Source of the DNA: Ectothiorhodospiraceae bacterium
Lineage (GTDB): Bacteria > Pseudomonadota > Gammaproteobacteria > HK1
Reading direction: 5' to 3'
Assembly: GCA_024234875.1 (NCBI GenBank)
Contig: JACKNM010000003.1
Coordinates: forward strand, 805,399 to 869,398
Length of the DNA stretch: 64,000 nt
This document shows, piece after piece, positions 17,401-37,400 of the stretch. A model generated the notes under the pieces. That model worked only from the letters and a program-made list of their open reading frames with translations. It made no database searches and was not told where the DNA came from. Both the position numbers and the translations under genes were made by a program. How positions within the stretch are numbered: the stretch's first letter is position 1; the number at the start of each line of letters is the position of its first letter.

Positions 17401-18929
17401 AGCGCCTCGTGCGCACGGTGGAGCCGATCGACATGCTGGCGGCACGGCCGCGGTCGCCGTTTCGCGACCGCGGGCTGTACCTGCTGGTCGGCGGACTCGG
17501 TGGCGTCGGCGCGAGCGTCGCGCGTCGCCTGGCCGAGCGCTATCGGTTGCGCATGCTCGTGGTCGGGCGGACCGCCATCGACGGGGCCACGCCCTGCGGT
17601 GACGGCGCGCCGCAAGCAAGGGTCCGCGCACGTCGTGCCGCGCTCGAGGCGCTGGAGCAGGCTGGCGCAGAGGTCATGTACCGCGCCGTCGACGTGCGCG
17701 ATCGACAGCGGTTGCTGGAGCTGGTCGAGGAGGCGGAGCAGCACTGGGGTGCGCCCCTCGAGGGCATCGTGCAGCTCGCCGGCGAGGGCGACATCGTCAG
17801 CCACTGGGCGGACCTCGACGCGCACCGAATCGTCGGCGAGGGCGGTGCGGAGTTCGAGGCGATGTTCGCCGGCAAGGTCGCGGGGACGCGCGCCCTCGGC
17901 TCGCTCCTCGAGACCCGGCCGCGCGCGTCGCTGGTGCTTTTCTCCTCGGTCATCGGCGCGTTCGGGGCAGCGAGCTATGGGGCGTATGCCGCTGCCAACG
18001 CGTTCCTCGAGCCGTATGCCTGTCATCAGCGCGCGCGCGGACGGCGTGCCTGGTGCCTGCACTGGAGCATGTGGGACGAGCTCGGCATGAGCGCCGGGGG
18101 AAGCGACGCGGCGCAGGCCGCGGCGCGGGCGCAGGGATACCACGTCCTCGACGCCGACGCCGGGTTCGCCTCGATGCTCGCGGTGCTCGGTCGGGACGAG
18201 CCGGTGGTCGCGATCGGCGTCGACGAGGCGACCCCGGGGGTCTCGCGTCGGCTGCGGGCGTCGACCCGGGCGCTGGAATCCCTGGTCGGCTACGTCGTGC
18301 CGTCGACCGCCGACCGCGAGTCGTTGCTGGCTCGGATGCGCGCCGAGCTCGGGCTGCGTGACGCGTTCGGCAGCCCGGTCTCGGTCGACGTGATCGCGGT
18401 GGACGCCGTGCCGCGCACCGCCGACGGTGTCCTCGACCTCGCTCGGGTCGCCACCGCCGGGCAGGCGAGCGCCGCGGCCATGCCGACGGGAACGCCTCTC
18501 GAGCGAAGAATCGCGGCGATTTGGGCCGAGGCGCTGCGGGTCGAGCGGGTCGAGCTCGGGGAGAGCTTCTTCGCCATCGGTGGCGACTCGATCGCTGCCG
18601 CCGTCGCCGTGAACCGCGTGCAGCAGCTACTCGGCGTTCCGGTGCCGTTGGTCGCCTTGTTCGGCCACCCGACGGTGTCGGCACTGGCGGCCCATCTCGA
18701 GCGGCGGCACCCGGACGCGGTGGCGGCGGCGGTGGGAGGCGCGGTGAAGGCGCGGCCGACCGCGTCGCAACCGGCTCCCGCCTCGGGCGCTCTCGCAGGC
18801 AGCGGTGCCATCGCGTCGCGGCGCTCCCGTCAGCGCGACCTCCTGACCCGCCTCGACGAGTTGTCCGAGGAAGAGATCGAAGCCCTGCTCGCCGAGCGTT
18901 CTGGATCGAAGGGGAGCCCGAATGCGTGA
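14493..18929 (+). CDS. Loading protein of NRPS/PKS line: AMP-ligase/A core - KR - carrier
   Basis: About 1478 residues. Residues 1-120 resemble an A-domain C-terminal subdomain with the lysine position changed (LPLRPDGSLD). The adenylating core runs from about 200 to 745 with TSGSTGTPKA near 368 and KTNIGKIQ near 716, a fatty-acyl/aryl-ligase style ending. A ketoreductase follows (GGLGGVG near 997; catalytic SS...YAAAN near 1150-1167). A second A-subdomain-like stretch (VDAVPRTADGVLD) comes next, then a carrier with GGDS near 1363. This is the A-KR-T layout of modules that load an alpha-keto acid and reduce it to a 2-hydroxyacyl starter, as in aeruginosin loading modules; the substrate cannot be read. 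GTG 14493 has GAGAGGA upstream; GTG 14469 and ATG 14529 are alternatives. The C-terminal helix LSEEEIEALL is probably a docking element. It overlaps the next gene by 8 bases. Confidence 0.85.
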   Translation: MRALDDEAERHRMASRATVAVADLDVLAARAQRRLLAHPAVADCVVRSRGAVGHAPVLVAHVVAAAGVADEGLRACLEPTTDAIVEDARRNGYHAPIALIQINALPLRPDGSLDTDRLDRLPVLDGDTVHACERALKSFHEVGDAAAVIRAHRPLVSCPMLPMRALVPDSAPAADLVPDVDARAPGHGEPSIADGGELEVAPDAPSVLAGVLIAAASGRDAARIVHIDGDGRLEEETYRDLLEDARRVATGLRAAGLRHGARVLLQLGRSRDFIACFWACQLGGLVPVPLAVPRQERLSSADRERLGSVLALLGDAAVVADGPSAVALGDLDRVVAGTTPLLSIDALRAAPADPAVHASSPDDVALMLLTSGSTGTPKAVCQTHRALLARSRAWVAANGDRADDVTFNWMPLDHVGGVVMWHLRDVVVGCTQIHAPSEYVLRDPLRWLDVVDRYRVRNTWAPNFAYGLVCERAEEAASRRWDLSCVRYFLNGGEAVVARTARRFLEVLAPHGLAPTAMLPAWGMSETCSGVTFDDRFTPDAVDDDAPYVSVGRPIAGVSLRVVDADDRPLPKGQTGRLQIRGTTVTAGYLDAPQLTAEAFTADGWFVTGDLARMDERGVAITGREKDVIIINGINYSSSQIESVVEQVPGVDVSNTAACAARLDAADGERLAIFFTTSRAAAEHGALLDAIRERVREHVGIGPDYLIPLAPADIPKTNIGKIQRSRLRARLEAGDFEHALVRTGRHARAEAGLPAWFYRATWSPARLRASDDVAPSVTLLIADRGGVAQTLARALRTRDQKVVVAVAPDTRTVDTVSTVRVDASDRDALVRLLDDLADRGEAPGRVVHCLACDCPPDVGGSPAPSGALFGALAALQAVDAALGPRVGGGEPVELAVVTVSAQCIGDDSGAPTDASVLAGLLRTASIELSDRVRVRSVDLDRADVAGSTAALAHDLLAPGCEPEVAYRAGQRLVRTVEPIDMLAARPRSPFRDRGLYLLVGGLGGVGASVARRLAERYRLRMLVVGRTAIDGATPCGDGAPQARVRARRAALEALEQAGAEVMYRAVDVRDRQRLLELVEEAEQHWGAPLEGIVQLAGEGDIVSHWADLDAHRIVGEGGAEFEAMFAGKVAGTRALGSLLETRPRASLVLFSSVIGAFGAASYGAYAAANAFLEPYACHQRARGRRAWCLHWSMWDELGMSAGGSDAAQAAARAQGYHVLDADAGFASMLAVLGRDEPVVAIGVDEATPGVSRRLRASTRALESLVGYVVPSTADRESLLARMRAELGLRDAFGSPVSVDVIAVDAVPRTADGVLDLARVATAGQASAAAMPTGTPLERRIAAIWAEALRVERVELGESFFAIGGDSIAAAVAVNRVQQLLGVPVPLVALFGHPTVSALAAHLERRHPDAVAAAVGGAVKARPTASQPAPASGALAGSGAIASRRSRQRDLLTRLDELSEEEIEALLAERSGSKGSPNA

Positions 18930-21900
18930 CCTCGAACCCGCCTCCGACGCGAGTTCACGCCGCGAGCAACTCCGCCGCCTACTGCAAGCCGAGGTCGAGC
19001 GCCACCCGCTATCGGTGCAGCAGGAGCGGGTGTGGCTGGTCGAGCAGCTCGGTGCTTGCGGACCCGCCTACCACGTGGTGCGTGCCTACCGCCTCGACGG
19101 ACCGGTGGACCCCGCTGCGTTGCAGACGGCGCTCGCGCGGCTGGTGGGCCGGCACGAGGTGCTGCGCACTGCATTCGAGTCCGAGGATGGTCGGCCCAGT
19201 CAGCGGGTGCTCGACGCGGTCGCCCTCGATCTGCCGGTCGAGGATCTGTCGGTGCTCGGCGCCGATGCACGCGACGCGGCGCTCGCGGCGTTGCTCGCCG
19301 ACCAGTCACGGGCTCCGTTCGATCTCGGGCGCGGTGAGGTGTTTCGCGCTCGACTGGTGCGCCTCGCGCCGGAGCATCACGTGCTCTCGTTGGCGATGCA
19401 CCACCTGGTCTCGGACGGCTGGTCGCTCGGGATCATCGCGCGCGATCTGACCGAGCTCTATCGCGCCGCGGTGCGCGGCGACAGCCCGGTGCTCGCGCCG
19501 TTGCCGATTCAGTACGCCGACTACGCGAGCTGGCAGCGCGAGGCGCTGACCGACGCGAGCATGGTCGACTCGCTCGCGTACTGGCGCAAGCATCTCGCCG
19601 GTGTGTCGCCGCTGCCGTTGCCGGCGGATCGGCGGCGGCCGACGGTTCAGACCTTCAACGGCGCGCATGCCAGGGTGCACCTGCCGCGGGCCCTGGTCGA
19701 GGCGACCGCCGGATACGGCCGTGGTCGTGACGCGACGGTGTTCATGGTGCTGCTCGCCGCGTTCGCGGCGCTGCTCCACCGCTACGCCTGCGAGGACGAC
19801 GTCTGCATCGGCTCGCCGGTGGCGAACCGCGAGCGCCGCGAGGTCGAGGACCTCGTCGGCTTCTTCGCCAACATCCTGGTGCTGCGCCTCGATCTCGGGG
19901 GGGAGCCCTCCTTCGACGCCCTGGTCGCACGTGCGCGCGAGGTGGTGCTCGGTGCGTTCGAGCACCAGGACGTGCCTTTCGAGCGGCTGGTGCACGAGCT
20001 GGCGCCGACGCGCGACAGTGCGCGCAATCCGCTGTTCCAGGTCGCGTTCGCGTTGCAGAGCGCGCCGATGGACGCGCCGGTGTCCGACGGTCTCGCGCTC
20101 ACCCCGATCAACCCGGTGCCGATGGACCCGCGGGCATCGCGATTCGATCTCGAGGTCCACGTCTTCTACGTCGAGGACGGCGCCGACGCCTGGTTCGTCT
20201 ACAACACCGATCTGTTCGATGCCGCGTCGATCGAGCGGATGATGCTCCATTACCGCGCACTGCTCGAGGCGGCGCTCGCCGCGCCCGAGCGGCCGGTCGG
20301 TCGGATCCCGTTGATGTCGGCCGGCGAGCGCGCACGCTGGGTCGAGGTCGCGCAGCGGAGCGTGACCGATTACCCCCGCGAGGCGACGGTGGTGGAGCTG
20401 TTCGACGCCGAGGCGTCGCGCCGACCGGATGCGACCGCGGTGGTCTGCGGCGACGAGCGCCTGACCTACGCCGAGCTCGCGCGCGCCGCGAACCGGATGG
20501 CCGCGTTCCTCGGCATGCGAGGGGTCGGTGTGGGCGACCGAGTGGGGTTCTGCCTGCGTCGCTCGGTCGATGCCGTCGTGACCATGCTCGGGGTCCTGAA
20601 GGCGGGTGCGGCGTACGTGCCCCTGGACCCCGACCACCCCGGCGATCGCAACGTCTTCGTGCTGTCGGACACCGCAGCGGCGCTCGCCGTGACGACCCGC
20701 GACCTCGCCCCGCGCCTGGCCGGTGCGGCGGTGGACTCGGTGGTGCTCGAGGATGTCCGCGACCTCATCGCGTCCGCGGACGACTCCGGGCGCGCGCTCG
20801 CCGCCGAGGCCCAGAGTCTCGCCTACGTCATGTACACGTCCGGCTCGACCGGCGAGCCGAAGGGGGTGAGCGTCACCCACCGCGGGATCGTCCGGCTGGT
20901 CCGCGGTGCCAACTACGTGACGCTGGACCAGGAGCAGGTCATCGCGCAGTTCGCGCCGCTCGCGTTCGATGCGGCGACGTTCGAGATCTGGGGCGCGCTG
21001 CTCAATGGCGGCAAGCTGGTGGTGGTCCCGTTCGGCCCCGAGGGACTCGACCGGCTGGGCGAGGTGATTCGTCGCGAGCGAGTGACCACGCTGTGGCTCA
21101 CGGCCGCGCTGTTCAACGGCATGGTGGGCGAGCGCACCGCGGAACTCGGTGGCGTTCGGCAGCTTCTCGCGGGGGGCGAGGCGCTGTCCACGCCGCACGT
21201 CGCGAAGGCGCTCGATGCCTGGCCGCGCACCACGATCGTCAACGGCTACGGTCCGACCGAGAACACCACGTTCACCTGCTGCCATCGCATCGACCGCGCG
21301 GACCTCGATCGTCCGGGCATCCCGATCGGGTATCCGGTCAGCAACACCTGGGCCTACGTCCTCGACGCCGCCGGTCAACCGGTGCCAGACGGGGTGCCGG
21401 GAGAGCTGTGGGCTGGCGGTGACGGTGTGGCCGAGGGCTATTGGAACCGTCCGGAGCTCACCGCGGAACGCTTCGTCCCCGATCCGTTCAGCTCGCGTCC
21501 CGGCGCGCGCATGTATCGCACCGGTGACCGGGTGCGCAGGGGGACCGGCGGGTGGCTCGAGTTCCTCGGGCGATTCGACGACCAGGTCAAGATCCGTGGC
21601 TTCCGCGTCGAGCTGGGCGAGATCGAGGCGGCGTTGGAGCGTGAGCGCACCGTCCGCGCGGCGGTGGTGCTGTGTCGGGAGGACGAGCCCGGCGACAAGC
21701 GCCTGGTGGCCTACGTCGTCCTCGACGGGGCCCGAGCGGTGCCGCTCGACGGTGACGCGGACCAGGCGGTCAAGGCACTGCGCGCGACGCTCGAGCGACG
21801 GCTGCCCCGCTACATGGTCCCGTCGGCCTTCGTGCTGATGGACGCGCTGCCGCTGAATGCGAACGGCAAGGTCGACCGACGGTCCCTGCCGGCCCCACCA

Positions 21901-24900
21901 GCTCCGGGGGCCGATGCCGGCGCGCGCCGAGCACCGCGCTCGGAGACCGAGCGCCGGTTGGCCGAGATCTGGACCGCGGTGCTCAGGGCGGACGAGATCG
22001 GGATCGACGACGACTTCTTCGAGCTCGGAGGGCACTCGCTGCTCGCCACCCAGGTCGTGAGTCGAATCCGCGAGGCGTTCGGCGTCGACGTCTCGCTGGC
22101 CGAGCTGTTCGCGGAGCCGACGGTGGAGGGACTCGCTCGCCGTCTGGGGCGGAGCTCGCCGGCCGAGGCGCAGGACGACGACGAGCCGCGGCTCGGTCGG
22201 ATCGAGCGGCCAGAGGCGATCCCCTTGAGCTTCCCGCAGGGGCGGCTGTGGTTCTTGCACCAGCTCACCCCCGACAGCCACGCCTACAACATCCCGCTGG
22301 CTCTCGCACTACGCGGGCGTCTCGACCGCGACGCGTTGTCACGCGCGCTCGCCGCGCTGGTGGAGCGCCACGAGGTGCTTCGCACCCGGTTCGACGGCAG
22401 CGGCGACCAGCCGCGGCAGGTCGTGGTGGCCGAGATGACCGTGCCGTTGGCTTTCGCCGATCTCGGCGCGTTGCCCGAGCCGGATCGTGAACGGCGCACG
22501 CAGCAGCTGGTGCGCGACGCGGTGACTCGGCCGTTCGACCTTCAGCTCGGGCCGCCGATGCGGGCCGAGCTCGTGCGCGTCGAGGCCGACTACCACCTGC
22601 TGCTGCTCACCCTGCACCACATCGCCGGCGACGGGTGGTCGCTCGGGGTGCTGTTCCGCGAGCTCGGTGCGCTGTACGCGGGATTCGCCGGTGGCGTCGC
22701 GCCCGCGCTGCCGGAGCTCGCCGTCCAGTACGCGGACTTCGCGCTCTGGCAGCGCCGGCGGATGAGCGGTGCGCGCCTTCGCCGCGAGATGGACTACTGG
22801 CTCGAGCGCCTGGACGGGCTGCCGGTGCTGCAGCTCCCCACCGATCGCCCGCGTCCGCCGATGCTCTCGGCGCGCGGTGACTCGGTGGTGCGGGTGATGC
22901 CCTCCGCGCTCGAGGACGCACTCGAGCGGCTCTGTCGCGCCGAGGGCGCGACCCTGTTCATGACCATGCTCGCCGGCTTCGCGGCGTTGCTGCGTCGGTA
23001 CAGCGGCCAGGACGAGCTCGTCGTCGGCTCGCCGATCGCCAACCGCAACCACGCCGAGATCGAGGGGCTGATCGGCTTCTTCGTCAACGTCATGGTGCTT
23101 CGGATCGACGCCGGCGGCGGCCCGACCTTCCGCGAGCTGATCGGGCGGGTCCGCGAGTGTGCGGTGGGGGCGTACGACCATCAGGACGTTCCGTTCGAGG
23201 CCTTGGTCGACGCGCTCGAGCCCGAGCGCGACCCGAGCCGCAATCCGCTGTTCCAGGTCTCGTTCGCGGTCCAGAACGCGCCCATCGAGCCGCTCGCGCT
23301 CCCCGGTCTCACCCTCGAGCCGGTGCCGAGCGACGAGCATGCCACGCGCTTCGACCTCGAGGTGCAGGTCTGGCAGACCCCCGATGCCCTGACCCTGATC
23401 ACCTACTACAGCCCCGATCTGTTCGAGCGCGCCACCGTCGAGCGCATGCTGGCGCACTTCGAGCGCCTGCTGGAGATGATGGTCGCGGCCCCGGACGAGT
23501 CGGTGGACGTGGGTTCCTTGCTGGCTCCGCTCGAGCGTGCGGAGATCCTCGAGCAGCTCTCGGCCGCGTCCTCGACGGCGCGCGTGCGCGCCGCGCGCGA
23601 GGCCGGAGTGCTCGCGGCAATCGCGGCCCAGGCCGAGCGGACCCCGAACGCGACCGCGGTGCGGGCCGGCGCTCGGGCGCTCACCTACCGCGAGCTGGTC
23701 GACATGGCAGGCGGCGTGGCCGAGCGCCTGCGCGCCGAGCACGGCGTCGTCGCGGGTGATCGCGTGGGCCTGCTCGTCGACCGCTCCCCCGAGCTGGTGG
23801 CGATCATTCTCGGCGTGCTCGACGCCGGGGCCGCCTATGTTCCGATCGATCCCGTGTACCCGGACGAGCGAATCGAGTACATGGTCGCCGACAGCGGCTG
23901 TCGGCTGGTGGTGGTCGACGCGCGCCATCGCTCGCGAGTCCCCGCCGACGCGCGCACCGCGGAGCCGGCGTCACTGGTCGTCGCCGCGCGGCCGGGCCTC
24001 GGTCTCGCACCGATGCCGCCGGAGCGCCTCGCCTACATCATGTACACCTCCGGATCGACGGGGCGCCCGAAGGGTGTCGCCATCGACCATCGCAATCTCG
24101 CCCACTATCTCGGCTGGGCCAGCACCCACTACTTCGGCGGCGACGACCCGCCGGCCGGGAGCTTCCCGCTGTACTCGTCGATCGCGTTCGACCTGACCGT
24201 GACCAGCGTGTTCGTCCCCTTGCTTCGTGGTGCGACGATTCACGTCTTCGAGCAGGACGCGTCGGTGGCGGAGGTGCTTGAGGCGGTGTTCCGGCCGGGT
24301 AGCGGCATCGACTGCGTGAAGCTGACGCCATCACACATCGCGTTGGTGGCGGGCCTCGGGCTGGATCGCACGGACGTGCGGCTGGCCGTCGTCGGCGGCG
24401 AGCAGCTGGCGATGAAGGCGGTGCGGGCGCTGCACGCGCTCAATCCGGGCATGTCGGTCCAGAACGAGTACGGGCCGACCGAGGCCACGGTCGGCTGCGT
24501 GGTGCACGAGGTGACCGCGACCGACGAGGTGGTGCTCATCGGGCGGCCGATCGACGACACCCCGGTCTACGTGCTCGACGACCGCCTCGAGCTGCAACCG
24601 GTCGGTGTGCCCGGCGAGATCTGGATCGGTGGCGACGGCGTGGCGGGCGGTGGCTACTGGAACCGCCCCGACCTCACGGCGGAGCGGTTCCGGGACGATC
24701 CCTTCGTGGGCTCCGACGGCCCGGCTCGCGCCCGCATGTACCGCACCGGTGACCTCGCGCGTTGGCGAGCCGACGGCGCGCTCGAGCTCTTCGGGCGTCT
24801 CGACCACCAGGTCAAGCTGCGCGGGTATCGGATCGAGCTCGGTGAGATCGAGTCGGTGCTGAACGAGCATCCCGGCGTGGCGGAGTCGGTCGTGCTGTGT

Positions 24901-26669
24901 CGCGAGGACGTTGCGGACGATCGCCGCCTCGTCGCCTACGTGACCCCGACCAGCGCCTGGAGCGCGCAGCGCCACGAGGCGCACGCGGCCGAGCACGTGG
25001 CCGAGTGGTGCACGCTCTACGAGTCGACCTACGGTGGCGCCGATCCGACCGCGGATCCCGACCTCGACCTGACCGGCTGGGGCAGCAGCTATACCGGCAA
25101 GGCGATCCCGGTCGAGGAGATGCGCGAGTGGGTCACCGAGACCGTCGACTGGATCCGGTCTTTCCGTCCACGTCGCCTGCTCGAGATCGGATGCGGTACG
25201 GGGTTGCTCCTCGGGCGGGTGGCGCCGACGTGCGAGCGATACGTCGGCTGTGACTTCTCCGCCGCTGCCCTGGCGCGGGTGGGCAGACTGGTGCAGGTGC
25301 GTGAGGACCTGCGGCACGTCGAGCTGCGCCAGCGCGAGGCTTCCGACTTCGCGGGGGTGGAGGAGGGCGCCTTCGACACCGTGCTCGTGAACTCGGTCGT
25401 CCAGTACCTGCCGAGCTTGCAGTATCTGCACGACGTGTTGACGCGCGCGGTACGGGCGATCGGCGCCGGTGGACGCGTGCTGATCGGTGACGTCCGCAGC
25501 CTGCCGCTCCTCGGTGCGTTCCACGCCGCGGTGCAGGTCGCCCGCGCCGACGACGACGTCGGCGCCGAGGATCTGCGCCGGCGCGTGGAGCAGCAGACCG
25601 ACCTCGAGAAGGAGCTGGTGATCGATCCCGACTTCTTCCGCACCTTCATGGCGCAGGAGCCGCGGGTGCGGGCGGTCGAGATCCTGCTCAAGCGCGGCCA
25701 GAGCGACAACGAGCTGACGCAGTTCCGCTACGACGTCGTGTTGCATGTCGAGCCGCCGGTGGTGCCCGAGAGCGTCCAGTGGCTGGCCTGGGACCGCCAG
25801 TTGGGTGACCTCGCCGCGCTTCGGCGCGAGCTGGCCGCCTCGTCCGCGGCCACGGTCGCGGTACGCGACATCCCCAATGCCCGTGTGCGCGGCGGTGTCG
25901 CGATGGCCCGCACCCTGGCCGGCGACCTGAGCGACCTGACCACCGCCGGGCTGCGCGAGGTCGGTGCCTCGGCGCGCGCCGCCGGCATCCGACCGGATGC
26001 GTTGTGGGCGCTCGCCGCAGAGACCGACTGGTCGCTCGAGCTGTCCTACGCGGCGAGCGGCGATCCGGGGGCGATGGATGCGCTGTTCCGGCGCGGGGGT
26101 CGGGAGGCCGCCCCCGGCGGCGTGTACTTCGCCGACGCTCGGCGCGTCGCCGCGCGCGATGGCGCTCGCCTCGCCACCAATCCACTGAGCGCGAGGCTCG
26201 CCGCCGATCTGGTGCCCGCGCTCGGCGGCCATCTCGAGGCGCGGGTGCCGGAGTTCATGGTGCCGGCCGCGATCTTCGTGCTGGAGACCATGCCGCTCAC
26301 CGCCAACGGCAAGCTCGATCGGCGAGCCCTGCCGGCTCCGGAGCTGTCGCGGCTGGTGCTCGGCGGGGAGTACGTCGCGCCGCGGACCGAGGCCGAGAAG
26401 TCCCTGGCCGAGATCTGGCGTGGCGTGCTGCGGATCGACCGTGTGGGCGTCGACGACGATTTCTTCGATCTCGGCGGACATTCCCTGCTCGCCACCCAGG
26501 TGGTGGGACGGTTGCGCGCCGCATTCGGCGTGGAGGTCCCGCTGGTGGCGATGTTCGACCACCGCACGGTGGAGCGACTGGCGAGCCATCTCGAGACCCT
26601 GCAGTGGGCGGCGAGAGGGCGGGCCGCTCGGGCCCGGACCGCCGACGGCAAGCGACGCGGGGGTGCATT

Positions 26670-26673
<4 letters not shown>
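18922..26673 (+). CDS. NRPS, two modules: C-A(Val)-T-C-A(Asn, N-methylating)-T
   Basis: 2583 residues. Module 1: C domain (HHLVSDG at 160), A domain (about 480-990; A3 near 635, A10 NANGK near 980), T (LGGHS near 1037). Module 2: C (HHIAGDG near 1233), A domain (about 1560-2470) interrupted between A8 and A9 by an N-methyltransferase with SAM motif EIGCGTG near 2088, then T (LGGHS near 2518). Specificity residues read against GrsA are DAFWLGGTFK (valine-like) and DLTKVGEVGK (asparagine-like). The first C domain should join the starter from the upstream loading protein to Val. The last residues RRGGAL resemble a short linear docking motif for the TubC-type domain that opens the next protein. 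The ATG is preceded by GAAGGGG, and the stop overlaps the next GTG by 4 bases. Confidence 0.93.
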
Positions 26674-34456
<7,783 letters not shown>

Positions 34457-34460
<4 letters not shown>

Positions 34461-37400
34461 CTACTCGGGAGGACATCGACCGATTCGTCGCCCGGCTACG
34501 CGCGCTGGGTGCGTCGCTGTGGCTCGAGGGCGAGGGGCTCGGCTACGAGGGTCCGCCGGAGACCATCACCGACGACGTCCTCGACGAGATGGTCGCGCGC
34601 AAGGCGGAGCTCGTCGCGTGGCTCTCGCGCAACGGCCCGGTCGGTGCCGCTCCCGCCGTGGAGACCGGCGCCGCGGTCGACGATGGGCCCCGCCCGATCG
34701 GGCGCGAGGCCGAGCTCCCGCTCAGCTTCGCGCAGAGCCGGCTGTGGTTCCTGACCGAGCTCGAGCCGGGCAGCGCGATCTACAACCTGCCGCTCGTCCT
34801 TCGCCTGCGCGGGCCACTCGACGCCGCGGTGCTCGGTCGCGCGATCGACCGGCTCGTCGCCCGGCACGAGTCCCTGCGCACCCGGTTCGTCGCCAACGAG
34901 GGACGGCCGGTGCAGGTCGTCGACCCACCGCGGCCGGTCCGCCTCGCGATCGACGATCTTCGCGCTCATCCCGTAGCCGAGCGTGAAGCGGCGATGCGGC
35001 GGCTGGTCGAGGCCGAGATCGCGCAGCCGTTCGACGTCGCCGCCGGTCCGGTCCTGCGGGCGCGGCTGGTGCGGCTCGCCGACGAGGAGAACGTCTTCGT
35101 CCTCGTCGTGCACCATCTCGTGTCCGACGGCTGGTCGAGCGCGGTGGTGCTGCGCGAGCTCGCCGCGCTCTACCACGCCGAGCGCAGCGGTTCGCCCGAT
35201 ACGCTGCCACCACTGCGCATCCAGTACGCCGACTATGCGGCGTGGCAGCGCGAGTGGCTGCAGGGCGAGCGGCTCGAGCGCCATCTCCGCTACTGGCGCG
35301 AGCATCTCACCGGCGCACCCGCGCTCGAGATGCCGGCGGATCGCCGTCGAGTCGGAATGCCGAGCGGCGGCGGCGCGTCGGAGCGCGCGGTGCTGCCGGC
35401 ATCGGTCGCCCGCGGGCTCGACGCGCTCTCGCGCACCGAGCGGGTCACGCCGTTCATGATCCTGCTGTCGGCGTTCTATCTGGTGCTCCAGCGCCACGCG
35501 CGTCAGGACGACCTGGTGGTCGGCACCCCGATCGCCAACCGCAATCGTGCCGAGATCGAGGACGTCGTCGGGTTCTTCGTGAACATGCTGCCGCTGCGGG
35601 CCGATCTGTCCGGCGCGCCGACGGTTCGCGCGTTGCTCCGGCGGGTGAAGCGTCTCGCGCTCGATGCCTACGCCCACCAGGACGTGCCGTTCGAGACCAT
35701 CGTCGAGGCGCTCGAGCCGGACCGCGATCTGACCCGCAACCCGATCTTCCAGATCGCGTTCTCGCTGCAGAGCCCGCCGTCGGACGGCATCGCATTCGAC
35801 GGCGTGACGCTCGCGCCGGAGGCGCTCGAGGTGCGCACCGCGCGCTTCGACCTCGAGATGCACGTGTGGCGCGACGCCGACCGCTGGACCGCCAGCCTGG
35901 TCTACGCGAACGACCTCTTCGACGCCGCCAGCGTACGCGGGATGCTCGACGTCTACGGGAGGCTGGTCGAGCAGGTGGTCGAGCGCCCGGACGCGCCGAT
36001 CGACGCCCTCGAGCTCGGCGACGTCACCGCCGGCTCGGCGCTCGTCGCGGGTCGGAACGCGACCGCCACCGACTACCCGCGCGACGCGACGATCGACCGG
36101 CTGTTCGAGGCGGTGGCGCGCGAGCGCCCCGACGTCGTCGCCATGCGCCACGGCGAGCGGAGTCTCACCTACCGCGAGCTGGAGTCGGAATCGGGGCGCG
36201 TCGCGCGCTGGCTCACCGCGCACGGGGTCGGACCGGACGTGCCGGTCGGGGTGCTGGCCGAGCGCTCGCCGGAGATGATCGTCACCTGGCTCGCGGTGCT
36301 GCGCGCGGGCGGCGCCTACGTCCCGCTCGACCCCGAGCACCCGCCGGAGCGCCTGGCGTTCATGCTCGAGGACGTGGGCGCTCCGGTGCTGGTGGCCGGC
36401 CGCGCGCTGCTCGATCGGGTCGGTGGCTTCGCCGGCGCGGTGCTGCGCATCGGCGCCGACGGTGATGCACTGCCGGCCGACGACGGGGCGTCACTGCCCC
36501 GGCCGGCGACCACCGCCGAGTCGCTCGCCTACATCGTCTACACCTCCGGCTCGACCGGCCGCCCGAAGGGCGTCGCGGTGCCGCATCGCGGGGTGGTGCG
36601 GCTGGTCCGCGGCACCGACTACCTCCAGCTCGGCCCCGAGGACGTCGTGGCGCAGATCTCGAATGCCTCGTTCGACGCTGCCACCTTCGAGATCTGGGGG
36701 GCGCTGCTGAACGGCGGGCGGCTCGAGGTCGCCGACCGCGACACCGTGCTCTCGCCGCAGCGCCTCGCCGCGTTCCTGGGCGAGCGGGGCGTGAGCGCGC
36801 TGTTCCTGACCACCGCGCTGTTCAACCAGGTGGTGCGCGAGGTGCCGGGATGCTTCGCCGGTGTCGGCACGGTGCTGTTCGGCGGTGAGGCTGCCGATCC
36901 CGCGGTGGTGCGTCGCGCGCTGGCCGAGGGCGGTCAGCGCCGACTGCTCAACGTCTACGGGCCGACCGAGAGCACGACCTTCGCCAGCTGGCACGAGGTC
37001 ACCGCGGTCGCTGCCGACGCCGTCGGCGTGCCCATCGGCATCGCCATCGCCAACACCCGCCTGCACGTGCTGGACGCGCGCATGCGCCCGGTGCCGGTGG
37101 GGGTGCCGGGCGAGCTTCTGATCGGTGGCGACGGGCTCGCGCGAGGCTACTGGAACCGCCCCGAGCTCACCGCCGAGCGCTTCGTCGAGGTCGACCTCGG
37201 TGACGCGCTGCCCGAACGCCTCTACCGCACCGGCGATCTGGTGCGACGCCATGCCGACGGTGCGCTCGAGTTCCTCGGTCGCATCGACCACCAGGTGAAG
37301 ATCCGCGGCTTCCGGGTGGAGCTGGGTGAGATCGAGAGCTGTCTGCGCGCGCACGAGGCCGTCGCCGAGGCGGTGGTGCTGTGTCGCGAGGACACCCCGG

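Noticed and set aside
19306..22281. Very long minus-strand open frames inside the NRPS genes (for example 19306-22281, 28533-31697, 44144-47443, 55930-59370)
   Set aside because: They are antisense shadows caused by extreme GC content and third-position bias; the plus-strand frames carry clear catalytic motifs throughout and the minus products show no domains.
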